Assembly (NCBI GenBank): GCA_038238245.1 | Contig: JBBRXX010000026.1 | Location: 6,117 to 70,116 of the forward strand | Direction of reading: 5' to 3' | DNA from: DASQHW01 sp038238245 | GTDB lineage: Bacteria; Actinomycetota; Acidimicrobiia; IMCC26256; PALSA-610 | DNA: 64,000 bases | In this document: positions 59,119 to 64,000 of the stretch, in pieces | Layout of the letters: each line of letters starts with the position of its first letter | How positions within the stretch are numbered: position 1 is the first letter of the stretch | Program-made: the position numbers and the translations under genes | The notes under the pieces: generated by a model | The model's database searches: none | Told to the model about the DNA's origin: nothing | What the model saw: the letters and a program-made list of their open reading frames with translations, nothing else

Positions 59119-59155
59119 GGAACTGTTCCCATCTTTAGTGGTGGGAACGGTTCCC
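59119..59155. promoter_or_regulatory. Two GGAAC-N-GTTCC palindromes upstream of the DUF2267 gene
   Basis: GGAACTGTTCC at 59119-59129 and GGGAACGGTTCCC at 59143-59155, centres 25 bases apart (more than two helical turns). Probably binding sites for a dimeric regulator; the second overlaps the first tandem repeat unit. Confidence 0.5.
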
Positions 59156-59202
59156 GTGTCCGGGCGTGTCCGGGCGGTTCCCGTGTCCGGGCGTGTCCGG
59201 GC
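59149..59202. repeat. 27-bp tandem repeat, two full copies plus a partial third
   Basis: Each unit starts GGTTCCCGTGTCCGGGC and contains GTGTCCGGGC twice. Identical units occupy 59149-59175 and 59176-59202, then GGTTCCCC begins a decayed third. No spacers, so not CRISPR. Confidence 0.85.
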
Positions 59203-59264
59203 GGTTCCCCTGCGGGGCCGCGCGGTGCCCGGGTTTCAGGGACGATTTCGCCGGGCACGACCGG

Positions 59265-59789
59265 ATGATGAACTACAACGACATGATGCGGTCGGTCGCT
59301 GGCGCGACCGGCCTCACACGCAAACAAGCTGAGGAAGCCCTGATCGTCACACTCACCGTGTTGGCCGAGGCGATCTCCGCGGAGGAGACCCGAGACCTAC
59401 TCGCCCAACTCCCAAAGACCGTGCGAGAGCGCATCCCCCTGAGCAGCGAGACGCTCACGATGCGCCCGATCGAGTTCGTCGCACGCGTCGCGGACCTGGG
59501 CGCAGCATCGATCGACGACGCCGAACGCAACATCCCCGCCGTCTTCGGTGTCCTCACCGAGGCCGTGAACGCCGGCGAGATGAACGACATCGCCACGGAG
59601 CTCGGCGACGAGTTCGCTGACCTGCTCGGCCGCACCGAACGAGTCGCGCGGGAGCGCGCGGCGAACTCAGCGAACCACTCGCTCGTCGGCACCCTGACCA
59701 GCGCCGCGCGGTCCACGGTCGATGGCGCGGCGCGGCTAGTCCGGCATCCGATCGACGCCGCCCTGCGGCTCGGCGGACTCAAGCATTGA
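59265..59789 (+). CDS. DUF2267 family protein
   Basis: 174 residues from ATG 59265 or 59268. SVAGATGLTRKQAEEALIVT, LAEAISAEETRDLLAQLPKT and RVADLGAASIDDAERNIPAV, then FGVLTEAVNAGEMNDIATEL, show the two tandem helical halves of DUF2267. Function is unknown; the family is often linked with stress loci. A helical tail (SAARSTVDGAARLVRHPIDA) follows. Confidence 0.88.
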   Translation: MMNYNDMMRSVAGATGLTRKQAEEALIVTLTVLAEAISAEETRDLLAQLPKTVRERIPLSSETLTMRPIEFVARVADLGAASIDDAERNIPAVFGVLTEAVNAGEMNDIATELGDEFADLLGRTERVARERAANSANHSLVGTLTSAARSTVDGAARLVRHPIDAALRLGGLKH

Positions 59790-59992
59790 CCAGGCGCAAG
59801 ACGCTCGACGAGCGAATGCGGGCGGCGCCACAGCCTCACCGGCTCCTCGACCGGGCCATCGACCGGGTCCCCGATGCCTTGCAGCCGCATGTGCGTGAAT
59901 CGGCCGAACGGCTCTTCGACGTCCGATCATCCAAGCAGGCAGGAAGGCACGGTTGCGTTGGACGCAAATGGACCGCCGATCGCGTGACATGA
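59786..59992 (+). CDS. Short uncharacterised frame coupled to DUF2267 gene
   Basis: Starts at a TTG overlapping the DUF2267 stop (TTGA) and reads TRRKTLDERMRAAPQPHRLL and DRAIDRVPDALQPHVRESAE for about 45 sensible residues. After that the sequence looks random. It may be the start of a gene broken downstream. No family is recognised. Confidence 0.35.
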   Translation: MTRRKTLDERMRAAPQPHRLLDRAIDRVPDALQPHVRESAERLFDVRSSKQAGRHGCVGRKWTADRVT

Positions 59993-60301
59993 CGTGCGCC
60001 ACCACGGCGACGTCCTGGAAGCCGCAGTGACCTACGACATCGAAGGCGGAACCTGGACCCAGCGCTTCACCGCCGAGGTCCTCGACGACCATCATTCGTC
60101 GCGAAGAGCAAGCCGAAGCTCGAATTTGACGTTCCCGCGGGCGAAGGGAATCGTCCCCGCCATCTACCTGACGACGGCGCTGAGCGCCGCACGTCCGCGG
60201 ATTCGTCCCGGTATCCACGGATGATCGCGGCGGCGTGTCGTCGTGCGTGTTCCCTGTGGACCATCTGGGGATGACCGCTACATGGGAGTGGAGCACGACG
60301 C
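59993..60301. other. 309-base region without recognisable gene
   Basis: One plus frame gives VLEAAVTYDIEGGTWTQRFT then AEVLDDH, which looks protein-like for about 35 residues and then decays. Otherwise nothing is supported. Confidence 0.4.
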
Positions 60302-60526
60302 CGTCGTCGGAGCGGACATACCGTTCGACATTACTTCGCCTTTTGGGCCATCGGCGTTGCAGTCGTCGGTGCTGCCGTGCTCGTGTGGAATCTGCTGGTC
60401 GCTTTGGCGAGCGTGCTCGGCCTCATCGCGGTCGCAGCATTCTTCACAATGGTGCTGGCCCCGGCAGTCGACTTTTTCGAGCACCGCGCCGGTCTGAAGC
60501 GAGGCGTCGCCACGACGGTCAATGGT
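60302..60526 (+). pseudogene. Truncated AI-2E family transporter (N-terminal fragment)
   Basis: The frame containing HYFAFWAIGVAVVGAAVLVW, NLLVALASVLGLIAVAAFFT and MVLAPAVDFFEHRAGLKRGV is the start of an AI-2E (PF01594) permease: two membrane helices then the charged loop. After GVATT the sequence switches to IS6 transposase, so about 280 residues are missing. No good start codon is visible in frame. Confidence 0.65.
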
Positions 60527-60708
60527 TTTCGGTTCCCGGCGGAGATCATTGTGCTCTCGGTTGGTTGGGATTTGCGGCATGGCGTGTCGTATCCCGATGT
60601 GAGGAGCTGTTGGCCGAGCGTGGGATCGAAGAGGACCAGTGGGTGCAGCGCGTCGTATCGCGATGTTGACGAGCTGTTGGCCGAGCGTGGGATCGAAGCG
60701 GACACACC
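60527..60708 (+). pseudogene. IS6-family transposase remnant, copy 2
   Basis: Reads FRFPAEIIVLSVGWDLRHGV, then in another frame ELLAERGIEEDQWVQRVVSR. These match the N-terminus of copy 1. The fragment interrupts the AI-2E transporter and contains an internal duplication. Confidence 0.75.
60586..60703. repeat. Tandem duplication within the IS6 remnant
   Basis: Segments 60586-60636 and 60652-60703 are near identical (both contain GAGCTGTTGGCCGAGCGTGG and GATCGAAG). They encode the DV(D)ELLAERGIE stretch twice. Confidence 0.8.
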
Positions 60709-60851
60709 TACAACCGCGGGCGACGTCAACGCGCGCTCGGCAAGCTGACCCCGGTCGAGTTCGAACTCGCCTTCACCGAGACGGCCGCGGCAGCATGATC
60801 AGTCACAACCACTGCCCTGCCCCATGTTTCGTTTCTGTTCTGGCTGTTGAG

Positions 60852-61717
60852 TCAGGCGGTCTGTTGGGTCATGGTGCGTTCGAAGTTCGATGGGTGAGAC
60901 GTAGCCGATCTGGGAGTGCCGGCGGCGGCGGTTGTAGAGACCTCGATGAACTCGAAGATGGCGGCGGAGAGCTCGACGCGAGTCTTCCAGCGTTTGCGGT
61001 CGAGGAGCTCGATCTGCATCGTCGACCAGAACGATTCCATCATGGCGTTGTCGAACGCGTCGCCGATCGACCCGAATGAGGGCATGAGCCCGGCTTGGCG
61101 GACCTTGTCGGTGAAGGCCCAGGAGGTGAACTGCACGCCGTGATCGGCATGCACGATTGCGCCGCGCTTCACCTTGCGTTGCCCGATTGCCATGTCGAGC
61201 GCGTTGACGACGAGCTGGGCATCTTGGACGGTGTCGATCGACCGACCGACGATGCGACGGCTGCGTGTGTCCATCACCGCGCAGCAGTAAACTTTGCCCT
61301 CGCGGGTGCGATGTTCGGTGATGTCAGTGACCCACAACTCATCGAGCTGCGACCGGGCGAACTTCCGCTCGACGAGATCATCGGCGCTCGACGTCCCCTT
61401 GATGCGCCGGACCTTCGCGGGCCCAGGAAGGCCGACGAGACCGGCGTCGTGCATGAGCAGCGTCACCAAGCTCAGACTGACGTGGATGCCGCGGGCCTTG
61501 GTGAGCTCCGCGCGCGCACGCGGCGCGCCCCGTAGGTGCCGCGCGAGTCGGCGTGCACCTCGGCGATGAGGGCCGTCAGCCACTCGCGGCGCATCTTCGT
61601 CGGCGACAACGGCCGTCGCCGGTACGCGTAACAGCCCTGTGGTGTCACGCCCAGCACCGAACAGCAGCGTTGCGCCGAGAACCCGGCGTCGGTGAGCGTG
61701 TCGATCACCGGGTGCAT
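60852..61717 (-). pseudogene. IS3-family transposase OrfB, frameshifted
   Basis: From ATG 61717 the frame gives VIDTLTDAGFSAQRCCSVLG and HADSRGTYGARRVRA; after a frameshift near 61510-61540 it continues AELTKARGIHVSLSLVTLLM and the full DDE domain: ELWVTDITEH, IVHADHGVQFTSWAF and NAMMESFWSTMQIELL. Near the C-terminus two compensating indels turn the usual YNRRRRHS stretch into STTAAAGTPRSATS, before FERTMTQQTA returns. The element should be immobile. Confidence 0.85.
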
Positions 61718-62000
61718 CCTTTTGGGCGCCGAGTCTCAGGATCGAGCATCGAGTTCGCCCTGCGCAAGATCTCGACCTCGGCCTCGAGCTCCCGGATGCG
61801 CCGACGCGCCTTGCGCAGCTCGCGCGATTCGGCCGTGGTCATGCCCGGGATCTCGCCACGATCGATTCGATCCTGGCGCACCCAGTTGTACAAGCACGTT
61901 CGGTGATCCCGAGATCCGACGCCGTCTTCGTCACCGACTGGCCGGAACAGACCAGCGCCACCGCGCGCTGCCGGAACCCGTTCGGGTACTTCCGAGGCAT
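61705..62000 (-). pseudogene. IS3-family OrfA, frameshifted
   Basis: ATG 62000 gives PRKYPNGFRQRAVALVCSGQ and SVTKTASDLGITER, the helix-turn-helix of IS3 OrfA. A single-base deletion near 61895 breaks the frame before LYNWVRQDRIDRGEIPG, MTTAESRELRKARRRIRELE and EVEILRRANSMLDPE. The right end of the element is near 62094 (minus strand TGAACCGCCCCGGG); the left end is not evident. Confidence 0.82.
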
Positions 62001-62094
62001 GAGATGAGCCTTTCATCAAGGCCCGACCTCAACAGGCAACCAGGAAACGATCCCTGGGCCAGGTCACAGCCTCTATCAAACCCGGGGCGGTTCA

Positions 62095-62470
62095 GGGTGC
62101 CGAAGGCGGCGGGGGGACTTGAACTCTCGTCACGGCTGTTATGGGTCGTAGTCGTTTGTGTGTTGCCGTACCGGGCTCGCAGGTCAGATGGGACGCGACA
62201 GCGAGGCATGTTGCCGATCGATGTGCCTAAGGTGTGGCTGGCGGCCGCTGCGCGGTCGGATCCGATGAGGCGATGGCGCGGCGCTACGAGTGTGTAGTCA
62301 GATCTGCCTCGTCCCGTCCGCGAGGAGCGACGTCCGACCAAGGGGGCGAGGATGCAACAGCGGCGGGACAGCGACTTCGTCGACCCGGTCCGCGACATCG
62401 AGCGAAACGACCGGTGCGGCCGTCGGTGGAAGCTGACATGATCTTTCGCGTAGCGCGAAGGGGGACCGCG
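62095..62470. other. 376-base gap before the phosphoesterase gene
   Basis: No gene is supported. It probably holds the promoter of the following secreted protein; no clear -10/-35 pair stands out. Confidence 0.4.
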
Positions 62471-63376
62471 ATGTTGCGGCAGCGTCGGTGGTGGATGGTG
62501 GTGGCTTTGGTGGGGGCGGTCGCCATGGTTTCGGCCGCGCGTGTGCCGCTCGGCGCTCATCCGAATCATGGCTCGGCAACGTCTGCCCTGCTGTCGAAGC
62601 GGCTCTGCAAGGGTGCGGCCGCCCCGCACCGCTACGACCATGTCGTCGTCGTCGTGATGGAGAACAAGCGGTGGTCCGACGTCCTGAACGGACAGGGTCC
62701 GTTTTTGACGGCACTCAAGAACAAGTGCAGTACCGCGACGAACTACCAACAATCCGCGTCGCCCTCGCGACCGAACTACATCGCCTTGGCCGCGGGCGCG
62801 ACCTACGGGTGTGAGGGGTCGAACAGTGACCCGTCTGGCGGTTGCACGCCGCCGTCGCCTTCGGTGTTCAAGCAGGTGATCGACGCCGGTGGCACGGCCA
62901 AGAACTATCTGGGAGGCGCCCAGTCGGCATGTGATCTGACCAGCGGTGGCCGCTACGCGGTCAAGCACGCCCCGTGGCCGTACTTTGCGGACGAACGAAC
63001 TCTGTGTGGCGCGAACGCTCCCGCGGTTGGCTCTTCGGGGTTTCTCGACGTCAAAGATCTGCCAACGCTCGCATTCGTCAGTCCCGATCTGTGTGACGAC
63101 ACCCATGACTGCGCGGTCGCGACCGGAGACGACTACCTGAAGACGCTTCTGACGCCGATCCTTGCGAGTTCGAGCTACCGGGCGGGCAAGACCGCGGTTC
63201 TCGTCGTGTACGACGAGTTCACGCCCCTTCCGAATGTGCTCATGTCCAAGTCGGTGCGGCCCGGAACGATTACTGCGCCGGTGACACACAACCTGCTGCT
63301 GCACACCGTCGAATCGATGCTTGGCTTGTCCTGGCTCGTCGGCACAGGTGACCTGCGGGGTGCGACTGGGCTATAA
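62471..63376 (+). CDS. Secreted phosphoesterase family protein (PF04185-type acid phosphatase/phospholipase C-like)
   Basis: 301 residues from ATG 62471, preceded by GGGGG at 6-10 bases; an ATG at 62441 is possible. A signal peptide (WWMVVALVGAVAMVSAARVP) suggests export. YDHVVVVVMENKRWSDVL and QSASPSRPNYIALAAGATYG are the metal/nucleophile region of the family, and VLVVYDEFTPLPN and TAPVTHNLLLHTVESMLGL the second. Several Cys pairs suit an extracytoplasmic protein. Substrate unknown. Confidence 0.87.
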   Translation: MLRQRRWWMVVALVGAVAMVSAARVPLGAHPNHGSATSALLSKRLCKGAAAPHRYDHVVVVVMENKRWSDVLNGQGPFLTALKNKCSTATNYQQSASPSRPNYIALAAGATYGCEGSNSDPSGGCTPPSPSVFKQVIDAGGTAKNYLGGAQSACDLTSGGRYAVKHAPWPYFADERTLCGANAPAVGSSGFLDVKDLPTLAFVSPDLCDDTHDCAVATGDDYLKTLLTPILASSSYRAGKTAVLVVYDEFTPLPNVLMSKSVRPGTITAPVTHNLLLHTVESMLGLSWLVGTGDLRGATGL

Positions 63377-63824
63377 GCCCCCGACACGGCTCAACGCTGA
63401 GGCTAAGCGGCTCGTACGGTGATGCTCAATCGGAAAGCGTCCGCTCGGTCCGTCGCGGATACTGGATCCAGAAAGCGAGGTTCTTCTTTCTTTCGAGCCC
63501 GCGCGGGGCGGACAACACTTTTCAATCTGACTGCGGCGCCAACGTCGTGCGACGCACTTCGTATCCTTCGCCGAAGCTCATGTGACCCGGGCAATCTGCT
63601 CGGGTTCGCGAGCGCAAGCGCGCGCTCCTTCGTGGGTCCGATAGCACGCCCTCGACCCGGCGGGTCGGGGATACGCGCCTGGCGTCTCCCGCCCGTTATT
63701 CTGGGATACCTCGGTTGCGTCGATTCGTGACTCTGCTCTTGTTGCGCCGGGCATGCGCTGAGCAAGTTTGGGGAGCTCGGAGGCGGCGTCGAGGGGCCTG
63801 AGTTCCGCGCCGCGCAGTTCCGAC
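63377..63824. other. 448-base region without a supported gene
   Basis: Open frames occur on both strands but show no family resemblance or start signals. It separates the phosphoesterase from an IS6 end. Confidence 0.45.
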
Positions 63825-64000
63825 GGCTCTGTTGCGTTGAGTCGGGCCTGGCCGCGTAGGACCGAGTTGCGGTCTGTCTCGCAGTTAGATGGTGCGGGCG
63901 AGTTCGGTGAATGCGGCCGCGACGCGCCGATGGGCTCGCGCGTTGACGGCGAGTTCGTAGTGGCCGCGTCGGAGGTTCTGCACGAATGCGTGGCCGCGCA
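63825..64000 (-). mobile_element. End of an IS6-family element running off the window
   Basis: GGCTCTGTTGCGTTGA at 63825-63840 is a typical IS6 terminal repeat and matches (14 of 16) the right end of copy 1. The transposase C-terminus follows. Confidence 0.75.
63885..64000 (-). CDS. IS6-family transposase, C-terminal part (copy 3)
   Basis: Reading from the window edge: GHAFVQNLRRGHYELAVNAR and AHRRVAAAFTELARTI then TAA. This is the usual C-terminus (compare ALMQNIRRGHYELGLEV in copy 1). The visible part has no frameshift, so this copy may be functional. Confidence 0.85.
   Translation of the reverse strand, partial: RGHAFVQNLRRGHYELAVNARAHRRVAAAFTELARTI

Larger units (their letters stand above)
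58889..59264. other. 376-base gap with palindromes and a 27-bp tandem repeat
   Basis: No convincing gene is seen. It holds two palindromes (59119-59129 and 59143-59155) and two copies of a 27-bp unit (59149-59202), all just upstream of the DUF2267 gene. Confidence 0.6.

Noticed and set aside
59149..59202. Short direct repeats as a possible CRISPR array
   Set aside because: The two 27-bp units are directly adjacent with no spacers, and no cas genes are near (the Cas4-like gene is 31 kb away).
63403..63765. A 120-codon minus-strand frame at the right end
   Set aside because: Translation is Arg/Pro/Ser-rich without motifs or a start signal; treated as non-coding.

Overview
The window is high-GC DNA with short intergenic gaps, many GTG starts and many 1-4 base ATGA/GTGA overlaps between successive genes. 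The gene order argS-lysA-hom-thrC ... rho-rpmE ... prfA-prmC ... rpiB-glyA-wecA-atp operon ... murA is a classic actinobacterial backbone. Together with an RF1 carrying PVT, a mycobacterial-type RpiB, a MurA with Asp in place of the fosfomycin-target Cys, and numerous leaderless TANNNT promoters, this points to an actinobacterium. An Acidimicrobiia-like lineage is my best guess, from overall flavour rather than a marker phylogeny.

Layout. 1-14.3 kb: a chimeric phosphatase/VOC open frame, a NifU-type protein, murA, a minus-strand run of crotonase, class III cyclase, alpha/beta hydrolase and S9 peptidase, then a plus-strand glycosyltransferase-methyltransferase-barrel operon, an O-methyltransferase-like gene, a GT87 membrane glycosyltransferase, and an acyl-CoA mutase with an SDR. 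14.3-27.3 kb: glpX, an MFS exporter, the complete ATP synthase operon (Z-I-B-E-F-H-A-G-D-C), then wecA, glyA and rpiB. 27.3-31 kb: a plus-strand block with a Cas4/AddB-like Fe-S nuclease pair, a thiolase-like protein and a DUF983 protein; it sits between prmC and rpiB, where sua5 is often found. 31-35.4 kb: prmC, prfA and an LLM flavoenzyme coupled to a ferritin-like protein. 35.46-38.29 kb: an intact IS1595-family element with perfect 8-bp target duplications, matching terminal inverted repeats and several passenger genes, landed exactly on the start codon of a tetR gene. 38.3-53.3 kb: YqhQ-like protein, rpmE, rho, an ApgM-type phosphotransferase occupying the thrB position, a PQQ-type lipoprotein dehydrogenase, a class E sortase, thrC, hom, lysA, argS and a diguanylate cyclase pair.

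53.3-64 kb is different. It is sparse, with decayed N-formylglutamate amidohydrolase and QEGLA-like genes, three remnants or ends of IS6-family elements, a broken IS3 element and a truncated AI-2E transporter. Among these are small stress-type genes: CsbD, short membrane peptides, DUF2267, DUF2254 and two copies of an uncharacterised actinobacterial domain. This is a plastic, IS-worn accessory zone.

How the parts work together: the core genes supply energy (F1Fo), cell wall precursors (MurA, WecA), one-carbon and gluconeogenic flux (GlyA, GlpX, RpiB), aspartate-family amino acids (Hom, ThrC, LysA and the proposed ApgM-type homoserine kinase), and translation/termination functions (PrfA, PrmC, RpmE, ArgS, Rho). 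The best candidates for undescribed biology are the IS1595 element with cargo, the degenerate-plus-active Fe-S nuclease pair behind a palindromic operator, the ferritin-like/LLM operon with a displaced TetR regulator, and the paralogous gene pair at 58 kb. I saw no CRISPR array, rRNA or tRNA gene.
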